Shown here: piece by piece, positions 1 to 6,280 of the stretch
Position numbering within the stretch: position 1 is the first letter of the stretch
Layout of the letters: each line of letters starts with the position of its first letter
From: Sulfurivirga caldicuralii
GTDB taxonomy: Bacteria > Pseudomonadota > Gammaproteobacteria > Thiomicrospirales > Thiomicrospiraceae
DNA: 9,566 bases
Reading direction: 5' to 3'
Assembly (NCBI GenBank): GCA_015661715.1
Contig: DQVN01000131.1
Coordinates: 1-9,566, forward strand
Position numbers and translations under genes: made by a program
The notes under the pieces: generated by a model
Seen by the model: the letters and a program-made list of their open reading frames with translations, nothing else
Told to the model about the DNA's origin: nothing
Database searches by the model: none

Positions 1-490
1 GATGATCCACCGCATGACCCACCATATGTGCATCCAGGTGACATCCTTTACCCGTATTCACCTGAATCGCATCCACCCCCGTGGCACGAATCCGCTCCGC
101 ATCATGGGCCGTCTGCTGATCCCCCTCGATCACCGCCAAGGGCAGGCGCCCTTGTAAACGCTTAAGGGTTTCTGTCAGCAAAGTCGTCTTGCCGGAACCG
201 GGGCTGGAGACCAAATTCAGCACCAGTTGATGACCATGGCTGAAGCGGTGCCGATTGGCCGCTGCATACTGGTTATTTTTCGCCAGAATATCCTGCTCAA
301 TCTGCACCATCCGCCCCTGGCTCAGCCCGGGGGCATGGGCATGGGCCGGCCCTTTACCATAATGCAGGTTATCTCCCTCTTTTACCGGCCCCTCATCATG
401 GTGATGATGCGCATGTCCAGACTGACCGTGATGATGGTGATGTCCCTCAATGGTCACTTCCCCTTCGCCACAACCGCATACCGTACACAT
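1..490 (-). CDS. hypB: Hydrogenase nickel incorporation GTPase HypB (partial, 3' end outside window)
   Basis: HypB is a cytoplasmic GTPase that works with HypA to insert nickel into the hydrogenase large-subunit precursor. The 163 codons present start with MCTVCGCG, the N-terminal CxxCGC nickel site (C2, C5, C7). Two histidine clusters follow at residues 17-21 and 26-31, with more scattered His to about residue 52, giving a nickel-storage-type tail. The G domain begins near residue 89, with a P-loop SSPGSGKTT at 95-103 and an IEGDQQT motif at 121-127. The metal-binding GKGCH (C150, H151) lies near the window edge. The ATG at 490 is supported by an AAGGAG Shine-Dalgarno at 499-504, 8 nt upstream. 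The gene lies 17 nt after hypA and is clearly co-transcribed with it. The remaining G-domain motifs are beyond base 1. Confidence 0.97.
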   Translation of the reverse strand, partial: MCTVCGCGEGEVTIEGHHHHHGQSGHAHHHHDEGPVKEGDNLHYGKGPAHAHAPGLSQGRMVQIEQDILAKNNQYAAANRHRFSHGHQLVLNLVSSPGSGKTTLLTETLKRLQGRLPLAVIEGDQQTAHDAERIRATGVDAIQVNTGKGCHLDAHMVGHAVDH

Positions 491-507
491 ATTCCGCTCT
501 CCTTGAG

Positions 508-849
508 TCAATCCACTTCCAGCTCTTTAATACGCAATTCCTCGCCCCCCGTAATCTGCAGCTGGTAACTGCCGCATTGGGGGCAGGCATCAAAACGCTG
601 CTTTACCGGGACGGTGCGAGCACAGCCCAAACAGTAAGCCTGCCCAGGTACAGAGATAATCTCCAACCGCGCCCCTTCTGCCAATGAATGGCGACTGACC
701 ACCTCCCAACCAAACTCCAAGGCGGGAATCTCCACACCGGCCAGCTCACCAATCTCCAGCCATACCGTGCGCACCCGGCTGAAATGCTGCTGCTGTGCCG
801 CCTCCTCCAGTGCTTGCACAATCCCTTCACAAATACTCATTTCATGCAT
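508..849 (-). CDS. hypA: Hydrogenase nickel metallochaperone HypA
   Basis: HypA is a small nickel-binding zinc protein that delivers Ni with HypB to the apo-large subunit. The 113-residue product has the family start MHEMSICEG, with His2 as the key nickel ligand. It also has a zinc-binding pair of CxxC motifs, C73-C76 and C89-C92. I start it at the ATG at 849 rather than at an in-frame GTG at 867: the longer form would add six residues (MWRRYD) before the family-invariant MHE, which must be N-terminal for nickel binding. A GGAG at 860-863 precedes the ATG by 10 nt. The start is one base past the hupK stop, so translation is probably coupled. Length matches typical HypA. Confidence 0.96.
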   Translation of the reverse strand: MHEMSICEGIVQALEEAAQQQHFSRVRTVWLEIGELAGVEIPALEFGWEVVSRHSLAEGARLEIISVPGQAYCLGCARTVPVKQRFDACPQCGSYQLQITGGEELRIKELEVD

Positions 850-850
850 G

Positions 851-1780
851 TCATAGCGTCTCCACACGTACCGCTACACACGGATCGATCAACTGTGCCA
901 GCACCAGTGCCGTCTCCTGATCAACCCTATTCAAGCTTTTCAGCCATTGCGCCAATACACCCTCAGGATGAAAGTTCCACTCCGTCGGCGCACTGATACG
1001 ATAGGCCACCACCTGCGCACCCTCCACCCGGGCGGCATGATAAAGGCGTCCCCGTGCCGTCTCCACCCAACCTAAACGCCAACCCTCTGCTGCATGCAAT
1101 CCCCATAAGGGAAAAGGCGCCTCCTCGCCCCGAGCCACTTGCAGCCACTGCTGCAGATCCCACCACCGGGCGGTGATACGGCCGACTGCATCCCCAGTAA
1201 AATCAGCATACCTCGCTGCACGGGTATAGAAACTGTTTTCCCGCACACCGGCCACATGGGGCTTCTGGCACCATCCCGCTTGCATAACCATTAACGGGAG
1301 AATCGCCGCGGTAAAGTCCTCTGCATAAAGACTCGCCACCTTTTGCGGCACGGAATTTTTCAGCGCCTCAGGCAAACTTGCGGCAACCTGTTCTGCCCTA
1401 TGCCGACCGTCACCGCCATCCGCAACCGCTTCGGTCACGGCCTGCAGTTTCTTCTCCAACGCGCTTTCCGTCAACTGCCCCCATCCGGCAATCCCGTGTA
1501 AAGCCTCCTGTAACGCCGGTTGCCAACGGGACAGATAGAGCCCGTGTTCCCGCACCGCCTCCAATGCGACAGCCCGTAAGCGAGCCTCATCCGGCTCATC
1601 ACCAAATAGGGCCAATTGCGCTGCAACACGCTGTGCCTGAGCGCACAGGCTATAGAGCAGGGGAATCATTTCCACCACCTGCGCAGCCGCTCGACCGCTA
1701 AACAATTTCTCCGCCACATTCGGGCGACGAACCTGCACTTCATCCGGCAGGTGGATAATCACCTCACCGCTAAGATCCAC
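851..1780 (-). CDS. hupK: Hydrogenase maturation protein HupK/HoxV, degenerate large-subunit paralogue
   Basis: HupK (HoxV in Ralstonia) is thought to act as a scaffold in assembling the Fe(CN)2CO unit before transfer to the large subunit. The 309-residue product looks like a shortened, degenerate large subunit. A region with LYSLCAQAQ (C46) sits where a large subunit has its N-terminal RICGVC motif. Residues 237-269 (GWVETARGRLYH, then APTEWNF) parallel the AAPRGALGH and PTTWN region of HupL. The protein ends in DPCVAVRVETL, echoing the L2 motif DPCLAC but with only one cysteine (C301). The start is a GTG at 1780 with GAGG at 1789-1792, 8 nt upstream; there is no ATG or other plausible in-frame start nearby. 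It overlaps hupJ by 11 nt. The family is diverse, so the symbol rests on context, the L1/L2 remnants and length. Confidence 0.88.
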   Translation of the reverse strand: MDLSGEVIIHLPDEVQVRRPNVAEKLFSGRAAAQVVEMIPLLYSLCAQAQRVAAQLALFGDEPDEARLRAVALEAVREHGLYLSRWQPALQEALHGIAGWGQLTESALEKKLQAVTEAVADGGDGRHRAEQVAASLPEALKNSVPQKVASLYAEDFTAAILPLMVMQAGWCQKPHVAGVRENSFYTRAARYADFTGDAVGRITARWWDLQQWLQVARGEEAPFPLWGLHAAEGWRLGWVETARGRLYHAARVEGAQVVAYRISAPTEWNFHPEGVLAQWLKSLNRVDQETALVLAQLIDPCVAVRVETL

Positions 1781-2309
1781 CCAATATGCCTCGCCGTGAT
1801 ACCGGTTTATCCAGCATCGCTTGCAAACCGCCCCCCGGCGCTGTCGTTGATGCCGCCGTATTATCTGCCGCAGCCACCTGCTCCGTATCGGGCGTTTTCA
1901 ATAAGCGCAACGCCTCTTGCAAAAAAGCTTCAGCAGCCTGCTGATCGGCCAATTGCCGTGGTTCAGACAGCAGCGACAGAGAGAGAAAACCCCCTTCATT
2001 CACCAACATAACGAAGCGGCCCGCTGGCAACTGCAGCTCGATCTCCCCCCCCGTGCGTTTCGGCCAACTCAGCGGCCAAACCAGCGGCAACAACAACGCA
2101 TTGATGCACCATGGAGTAATCACACCCGCCAACAACCCTCGCCCCTGGAGATCATCGACCGTAGCAAATGGACACCAACCATCCACCTGAACTTTAATCT
2201 CCAGACCCGGATGACACATGGGTAGACCGTCCATGCGCGGCGCCACCTTTGCGTAATACTGCTTGATACCGGCCAGTTGATGTAGTATCAACCGATTCAA
2301 CTCACTCAT
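1770..2309 (-). CDS. hupJ: [NiFe]-hydrogenase assembly chaperone, HybE family (HupJ/HoxT)
   Basis: This protein belongs to the HybE/HupJ/HoxT family of cytoplasmic hydrogenase assembly factors. HybE in E. coli holds back export of immature precursor; HoxT/HupJ members matter most for assembly in air. The 179-residue product shows the family block [17 protein letters not shown] at 24-40, [15 protein letters not shown] at 62-76 and [19 protein letters not shown] near 97-115. The C-terminus ends in the family-like SRRGILGGS. Residues 138-160 form a low-complexity Ala/Thr/Gly linker before that tail. The ATG at 2309 lies inside hupI (8-nt overlap). The gene ends with TAG inside hupK, so translation of hupI, hupJ and hupK is likely coupled. 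Confidence 0.9.
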   Translation of the reverse strand: MSELNRLILHQLAGIKQYYAKVAPRMDGLPMCHPGLEIKVQVDGWCPFATVDDLQGRGLLAGVITPWCINALLLPLVWPLSWPKRTGGEIELQLPAGRFVMLVNEGGFLSLSLLSEPRQLADQQAAEAFLQEALRLLKTPDTEQVAAADNTAASTTAPGGGLQAMLDKPVSRRGILGGS

Positions 2310-2514
2310 GGATCACCATGAACTGGTCTTTATCACCATCACACTGCGGACACCGCCAATAATCCGGCAGATCCTTAAACGGCGTGCCGGGCGGGATTTG
2401 CCAAACCGGATCACCTTCTGCCGGGTCATAGACATACCAGCAGATTTTGCACTCCAACTTGACATCATCGCTCAACTTGCTGTCATCGCCCAGATAGCTG
2501 CCCTCAAAACTCAT
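2302..2514 (-). CDS. hupI: Rubredoxin HupI/HoxR
   Basis: HupI is a small iron protein with one Fe(Cys)4 site, found in clusters for oxygen-exposed uptake hydrogenases. Its HoxR homologue is linked to correct formation of the small-subunit cluster under air. The 70-residue product has the rubredoxin pair CKIC (C22, C25) and CPQC (C55, C58). Between them are the characteristic aromatic [10 protein letters not shown] and [13 protein letters not shown] stretches. An N-terminal extension of about 18 residues, typical of Hup-type rubredoxins, precedes the fold. Its ATG overlaps the TGA of hupH in an ATGA, and its end overlaps the hupJ start by 8 nt, so it is firmly embedded in the operon. Confidence 0.96.
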   Translation of the reverse strand: MSFEGSYLGDDSKLSDDVKLECKICWYVYDPAEGDPVWQIPPGTPFKDLPDYWRCPQCDGDKDQFMVIHE

Positions 2515-3377
2515 GCGATGGTCTCCATGATCTCATCCAGACGTTGTGCCGAATCCTCCAAATCCTCCTTGGCCGCCTGGAGCACCTGGGGCGCCCGCGT
2601 CACTTCAATCGTATCCAAAATCAACTTGTCTTCTGAGTTGAAATAACGCACCCACCAGGTATTCTTCAACCCCGTGCTGAGCATGCGTACCGTTCCATAA
2701 CCGCGACTGAACCCTTCAGTGGGCCCCGCCCCCAAATGCTGCCCTAAAAATTCCAGGTCTTCAGGGGTTTGCGGCAGCAAAGTCAGATTGATCACATGGG
2801 CATCCATACCGGGCTGCCACTTCTGAGCCTGCTCATTTAATTCCACCAGAATAGGCGGAGCATTCATGACCCCATCTGGCAGACTGTCAAAGGTATCCCG
2901 CACACGCTCTGCTGCCTGGTCAAAGGTATATTGCCAAACCGGCGCCGGCAGCGCGCCCACATGAATCTGATACCGGCTACCATCATTCAGGTGCTCACGC
3001 ACCAGCCACACACCGGCCAGAACACTTTCCTGAATTTCATAACGCACCGGGTTGCGCACCACCATACTGACTTCACCTTCCCCCAACAAGCGTAGCAAAA
3101 AACGCAAGTCATCTTTTTCCATATCAGTGAGCGCAATCACCTCCACGCATTCATCTGCCCACTCAAACCCTGTAAGCACGCGCTGAAGCTGCTCCAATAC
3201 CGGACGAGCACCCGGGTGGTTATCCAATGTCTCATCATAGAGCGCCGGCTGCTCATAGGTATACATCTCTTTCGGCATGGGCATATAGTCCAACGTCAGC
3301 CCATCCTCCGACTCCGGCTGTGTGCCCGGTCCAACGATGGAAACCGGAATGCCAAGCTCCTTAAATTGCCCGCTCAT
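2511..3377 (-). CDS. hupH: Hydrogenase small-subunit maturation protein HupH/HyaF/HoxQ
   Basis: HupH (HyaF, HoxQ) is a cytoplasmic maturation factor for the Tat-exported small subunit. It acts with HupG, probably by holding the precursor until its Fe-S clusters are complete. The 288-residue length matches the family (about 280-285). Recognisable parts are the N-terminal [14 protein letters not shown] and DYMPMP, a central [11 protein letters not shown] at 98-107, and a C-terminal [21 protein letters not shown] at about 239-259, followed by a helical acidic tail. The ATG at 3377 is preceded by AAGGA at 3386-3390 (8 nt away) and by a very close AGGAG at 3380-3384. It follows hupG by 15 nt and overlaps hupI by 4 nt. 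Confidence 0.94.
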   Translation of the reverse strand: MSGQFKELGIPVSIVGPGTQPESEDGLTLDYMPMPKEMYTYEQPALYDETLDNHPGARPVLEQLQRVLTGFEWADECVEVIALTDMEKDDLRFLLRLLGEGEVSMVVRNPVRYEIQESVLAGVWLVREHLNDGSRYQIHVGALPAPVWQYTFDQAAERVRDTFDSLPDGVMNAPPILVELNEQAQKWQPGMDAHVINLTLLPQTPEDLEFLGQHLGAGPTEGFSRGYGTVRMLSTGLKNTWWVRYFNSEDKLILDTIEVTRAPQVLQAAKEDLEDSAQRLDEIMETIA

Positions 3378-3392
3378 AGCTCCTGTCCTTAA

Positions 3393-3797
3393 TTATTGTG
3401 TTGAAACTGGAATGCCGATCGATGGCGGCCGTGTAGGCGATTTGGTCAGAATAACATTAATCTGTGACAGATACTCATCCCAGTTCTGTACCCGCGAGAT
3501 CATATCCACATATTGACCATCCTTGAGAAAAACCAAGGTCGGCCACAAACTAAATCCATAGCGCTTGGCTAAGGTCCGCTCATGCTTCGGGTCCACCACT
3601 GCGATGGCGAACTGAGGAAATGCCTTGTGCAGTTCCGGGAGCACCACGATGACATCCAGTGCCTCAGGATAACGTTTGGGGTCACCCCCGAAATAGACCA
3701 TCTGCCAGCCGGGCTGGGCCAGCCAATCGTCATAATCATCCGCCGTAAGCACCGGATAACCGGTACGTTCAACCACCGACTGAATCAGCTCATGCAT
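3393..3797 (-). CDS. hupG: Thioredoxin-fold chaperone HupG/HyaE/HoxO
   Basis: HupG (HyaE, HoxO) is a thioredoxin-fold chaperone that binds the signal peptide of the hydrogenase small subunit and keeps immature HupS in the cytoplasm. The 134-residue product shows thioredoxin-like features: a beta strand WQMVYFGG near 31-38, then DPKHERTLAKRYGFSLWPTLVFLKDGQYV with the cis-proline-type WPT at 85-87. The CxxC is absent, with DPKRYPE in its place, and the whole protein has no cysteine, so it cannot act as a redox thioredoxin. This is normal for HyaE. The ATG at 3797 follows hupF by 14 nt with an upstream AAGGAT. The C-terminal tail ends in PPSIGIPVSTQ, which resembles the start of HupH (see findings). 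Confidence 0.94.
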   Translation of the reverse strand: MHELIQSVVERTGYPVLTADDYDDWLAQPGWQMVYFGGDPKRYPEALDVIVVLPELHKAFPQFAIAVVDPKHERTLAKRYGFSLWPTLVFLKDGQYVDMISRVQNWDEYLSQINVILTKSPTRPPSIGIPVSTQ

Positions 3798-3811
3798 ATT
3801 TTTTTACATCC

Positions 3812-4129
3812 TTATTGTTTAGTAACCTGTGCTTGCAGATGCGGCGGCAGAGGCGGTTCCCGATCCACCAGATCGGCAAAGAACGCGTCCACATTACCAC
3901 CACTCAACGCTGCATGCATGGCGGCCCGTGCATCCAACAACATCTGCAACCGCTCCGGCGGAATAATCTCCCGCGCCGCACCCATAAATACCACCACCCA
4001 TTCGCCCACCTCCGGCAGGCGCTCTAAGAGTCCCAGATCTGCCCATGCCTCCTGTTGTTCTTGCTCATTGACACAGAAAGCGCGCAACCCCTCCACCTTT
4101 TCGACTCGCATAGGAATACCAATACACAT
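3812..4129 (-). CDS. hupF: HypC-family hydrogenase maturation chaperone HupF/HoxL
   Basis: HupF (HoxL) is a HypC paralogue dedicated to oxygen-exposed uptake hydrogenases. It helps deliver or protect the Fe(CN)2CO unit on the HupL precursor. The 105-residue product begins MCIGIPMRVE, in which Cys2 is the catalytic ligand of the HypC family. It continues with GEWVVVFMGAAREII at 42-56, the beta-barrel core. It is longer than ordinary HypC (about 75-90 residues) because of a C-terminal region with DAFFADLVDREPPLPPHL at 81-98, which is characteristic of HupF and is the reason for not calling it hypC. The ATG lies one base after the hupD stop, and hupG follows 14 nt after its own stop. Confidence 0.93.
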   Translation of the reverse strand: MCIGIPMRVEKVEGLRAFCVNEQEQQEAWADLGLLERLPEVGEWVVVFMGAAREIIPPERLQMLLDARAAMHAALSGGNVDAFFADLVDREPPLPPHLQAQVTKQ

Positions 4130-4130
4130 A

Positions 4131-4811
4131 TCATTTCACCCGCTGTTGATGCAGACACACACTCATATCGCTTTCCTGCAATACCTTCTTAGGTTCAAAG
4201 CGTACATCCTCATCCAACAATACGCGGGGATCACCCTTAGCCCAAAGGTCTCGATCCTGCGGCTGTTCCGCCTCATAGCGATCCAACGCCAAAGCCTCCG
4301 AACCAATAATACAATCCCTTTTGTCTTCCAGTTCTTCGACAGGTTCAATGCCCCATCGCTTGAGATAATCCAAGGCAATCTCAACACATGGGTCAATTTG
4401 AGCCTTTACCACCGGACGTAGACTGCCCCCGTAATCTTCAATCTCTTCGGGTTGCACACCGATGAGAACGAGACGTTGAGGGTAACTTCCTTTCAACATG
4501 ACTGTCGCCAGCACTTCCTGAAAGCCCGTCTGATGCAGGCTCACTTTTTTAGCCCCCATAAATTTAGGCACTTCATCATCCTCGACCACCTTAATGGTGC
4601 CAGGGGCTAGACCATAGTCCACCGCATCGAATACAATCAGGTTATCTGCCTCTTCCACATTGTGGATGAGATAAATGCCCTGGGTTCCGCCGTCCATGAG
4701 CTCTACGGACTCATCAAAACGATAACGCTGTGCCATCCGTTCAACACAGCGCACGCCAAAGCCCTCATCGGCCCACAACAGATTACCAATACCTAAAATA
4801 AGTGTTTTCAT
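4131..4811 (-). CDS. hupD: Hydrogenase maturation endopeptidase HupD/HyaD/HoxM
   Basis: HupD is a nickel-dependent peptidase that removes the C-terminal tail of HupL once nickel is in place, closing the active site. The 226-residue product has the family start MKTLILGIGNLLWADEGFG. The expected metal ligands fall at E16, D62 (FDAVDYG) and H93 (SLHQTG), the same numbers as in HybD. This numbering supports the ATG at 4811 over an in-frame GTG at 4820, which would add only three residues. The core ends near residue 160. A charged tail of about 60 residues follows (from about 164), longer than in HybD. The gene begins after a terminator and a candidate promoter, so it may head a second transcript. 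hupF starts one base after its TGA. Confidence 0.95.
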   Translation of the reverse strand: MKTLILGIGNLLWADEGFGVRCVERMAQRYRFDESVELMDGGTQGIYLIHNVEEADNLIVFDAVDYGLAPGTIKVVEDDEVPKFMGAKKVSLHQTGFQEVLATVMLKGSYPQRLVLIGVQPEEIEDYGGSLRPVVKAQIDPCVEIALDYLKRWGIEPVEELEDKRDCIIGSEALALDRYEAEQPQDRDLWAKGDPRVLLDEDVRFEPKKVLQESDMSVCLHQQRVK

Positions 4812-4840
4812 CGTTATCACTTTCGTTTGAATTTGTAAGC

Positions 4841-4870
4841 ATACTATCCAAATTACCCAACGGTTTCCAA
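4841..4870 (-). promoter_or_regulatory. Candidate sigma-70-like promoter for hupD and downstream maturation genes
   Basis: On the minus strand TTGGAA (4865-4870) and TAGTAT (4841-4846) are separated by 18 nt, each matching four of six consensus positions. They sit just past the terminator after hupE and about 30 nt upstream of the hupD start. A promoter here would explain how the maturation genes are expressed beyond the terminator. The match is weak, and read-through from the hupS promoter would do as well. Confidence 0.3.
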
Positions 4871-4893
4871 TCAGTTTAGCTTATGACCTGCAT

Positions 4894-4917
4894 AAAAAAC
4901 CCCGCCAATGGCGGGGT
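4894..4917 (-). terminator. Rho-independent terminator downstream of hupE
   Basis: In the minus-strand RNA a perfect 7-bp GC-rich stem, CCCCGCC/GGCGGGG, with an ATT loop (4900-4916) is followed directly by six U residues (4894-4899). An A-U pair at 4917/4899 can extend the stem. It lies about 42 nt past the hupE stop. This is a textbook intrinsic terminator for transcription coming from hupSLCE; in the plus direction the A-run comes before the stem, so it would not terminate there. Confidence 0.92.
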
Positions 4918-4958
4918 CCAGAAAGGAGCAAACTCAATAAACGCGTGATCACACAGGC

Positions 4959-5525
4959 TTAGCCCAGCAGCAATGCGCCGCCTGCCACAGCCATACCAGC
5001 ACCGGCAATACGGGCCAAATGACCTGCCCACACCTGTTGACCCAAGCGCATCATCAGGATTCCAGCACCGTGGAGCATGGCTGATGCCAGCAGCATTCCC
5101 AGCATAAAGGCGCCTGGCGCCGTGCCTGCTTCCAAACCATGGGCAACACCATGATACAGGCCGAAGAATACGGCCAGTACCACACCCACCTGGAGCGGCA
5201 GGCGCTTCTGGGATACCAGCAAACTGCCCAACACCACCAAAGAGGCCGCGATAATCAGCTCAACCGGGCCTAATCCCATTCCCATCAGACCCAACATGCC
5301 CCCTGCCACCAAGGCAGTAATAAATGCCAACGGCAATGCCCACTGAGAACGACCTTTCATCTGCACAGCCAACATGCCAATAGCCAGCATGGCCAACAGA
5401 TGATCCCAACCGGTCAGCGGATGAAGCAAACCACCGACTAGGCCCCCGTCATGACCGGGATGGGCCAATGCCACAGTCGGCACTGCCATAGTCGCTGCTA
5501 CAAGCAAAACTTTTTTCATACTCAT
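4959..5525 (-). CDS. hupE: HupE/UreJ family nickel permease
   Basis: HupE is an inner-membrane protein of the HupE/UreJ family, which mediates nickel entry for hydrogenase or urease. The 188-residue product starts with a cleavable-looking signal (MSMKKVLLVAATMAVP, cleavage probably after ALA at 19-21). The mature start is HPGHDGG. The family motif HPLTGWDHLLAML spans 35-47, and a second His motif, YHGVAHGLE, spans 124-132. About six hydrophobic segments cover the rest. An open frame continues upstream to 5582 inside hupC. I chose the ATG at 5525 because of the GAGGAG Shine-Dalgarno about 6-7 nt upstream and because this gives a proper signal sequence. It follows the hupC stop by 19 nt and is the last gene before the terminator. 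Confidence 0.94.
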   Translation of the reverse strand: MSMKKVLLVAATMAVPTVALAHPGHDGGLVGGLLHPLTGWDHLLAMLAIGMLAVQMKGRSQWALPLAFITALVAGGMLGLMGMGLGPVELIIAASLVVLGSLLVSQKRLPLQVGVVLAVFFGLYHGVAHGLEAGTAPGAFMLGMLLASAMLHGAGILMMRLGQQVWAGHLARIAGAGMAVAGGALLLG

Positions 5526-5531
5526 TGTTTT

Positions 5532-5537
5532 CTCCTC
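5532..5537 (-). promoter_or_regulatory. Shine-Dalgarno that fixes the hupE start
   Basis: A minus-strand GAGGAG lies 6 nt upstream of the ATG at 5525. It decides against the longer in-frame start at 5582, which would begin inside hupC and bury the signal peptide. Confidence 0.75.
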
Positions 5538-5544
5538 TAACTCA

Positions 5545-6234
5545 TTAATCTTTGCGATTGTCCTTGAAGTAGCGCCAACCATTGATCATCGTACTGACCA
5601 TGGTCTGACGGGACATAATGTCTTCACGTACCGCTACATACACATGGGCCATCACAAAAATGACCAACAACCAAAATCCGGCCCGATGCCAATAGTGCAC
5701 ATCCAGGCTCTGACCAAACAGTGGAATCACCCAAGTGGTAAACAAGTTGTATGCCCAGCTTCCAGGTGCGGTGCCTTCACCATACATGGCAAAGCCGGTC
5801 ACGATCATCAGCAAGCCACCCAACACAAACATGAAGAACATGGCAAACTGCGCCATGGGGTTATGACCCTCATGCTTGGCCGGCTCCTTTTTCAGGAAGG
5901 CATACCACTTGAGCTCATCGATAAAGCCCTTCCACCATTCCGGCTTCCATAGCGGCACAATGAACAATTCACGGGCATGATGATTGCCCACGAACGCCCA
6001 GTAAATGCGCCCCACAAAGCCTATGGCAAAAATATAACCCGCAATAAAGTGCAGGTAGCGGATCCAACCCATCAGGTAATGATCCGATGCCTCCCCGCTC
6101 AAGCTGGGTAATGGGTAGGCAATAAAGTAACCCGTTACCCCCAACACCACAATGGATGCAGCGTTGATCCAATGCCATAAGCGCACGGGTGCCTCATAGA
6201 CATAAACTTTATCTTCAGTTATTGCGCCACTCAT
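5545..6234 (-). CDS. hupC: Ni/Fe-hydrogenase b-type cytochrome subunit HupC/HyaC/HoxZ
   Basis: HupC is the di-heme cytochrome b that anchors the hydrogenase dimer to the periplasmic face of the inner membrane and passes electrons from the HupS distal cluster to quinone. The 229-residue product has four hydrophobic membrane segments, roughly 22-40, 60-82, 130-151 and 186-203. Candidate heme-ligand histidines are H21 (RLWHW), H62 (YLHF), H183 (YWHRAG) and H197 (MAHVYVA). A long soluble loop, rich in Trp and Lys, lies between segments two and three. The ATG at 6234 has AGGAG at 6243-6247, 8 nt upstream. A hairpin lies in the 46-nt gap after hupL. Length and motifs are normal for the family. Confidence 0.97.
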   Translation of the reverse strand: MSGAITEDKVYVYEAPVRLWHWINAASIVVLGVTGYFIAYPLPSLSGEASDHYLMGWIRYLHFIAGYIFAIGFVGRIYWAFVGNHHARELFIVPLWKPEWWKGFIDELKWYAFLKKEPAKHEGHNPMAQFAMFFMFVLGGLLMIVTGFAMYGEGTAPGSWAYNLFTTWVIPLFGQSLDVHYWHRAGFWLLVIFVMAHVYVAVREDIMSRQTMVSTMINGWRYFKDNRKD

Positions 6235-6253
6235 AACGCATTCTCCTGTCTAT

Positions 6254-6272
6254 GCCCCACGCAATGTGGGGC
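6254..6272 (-). other. Intercistronic RNA hairpin between hupL and hupC
   Basis: A perfect 7-bp stem, GCCCCAC/GTGGGGC, closes a 5-nt loop. It starts 8 nt past the hupL stop and ends just upstream of the hupC Shine-Dalgarno. In the minus-strand RNA no U-run follows, so it is unlikely to be a full terminator. It could protect the upstream hupSL message from 3' exonuclease decay or damp expression of hupC. Confidence 0.7.
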
Positions 6273-6280
6273 GGTTTCCA

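Noticed and set aside
227..568. 113-codon plus-strand frame rich in Met
   Set aside because: The repeated Met comes from reading the His codons (CAT/CAC) of the HypB nickel tail backwards, so it is not a gene.
3582..4421. 279-codon open frame on the plus strand opposite hupG, hupF and hupD
   Set aside because: The opposite strand encodes three well-recognised genes over the same bases; the product has no recognisable domain and there is no convincing ribosome site. It is an antisense shadow.
5526..5582. N-terminal extension of hupE beginning MVGATSRTIAK
   Set aside because: It starts inside the hupC coding region, has no ribosome site and would bury the signal peptide; the ATG at 5525 has a good GAGGAG.
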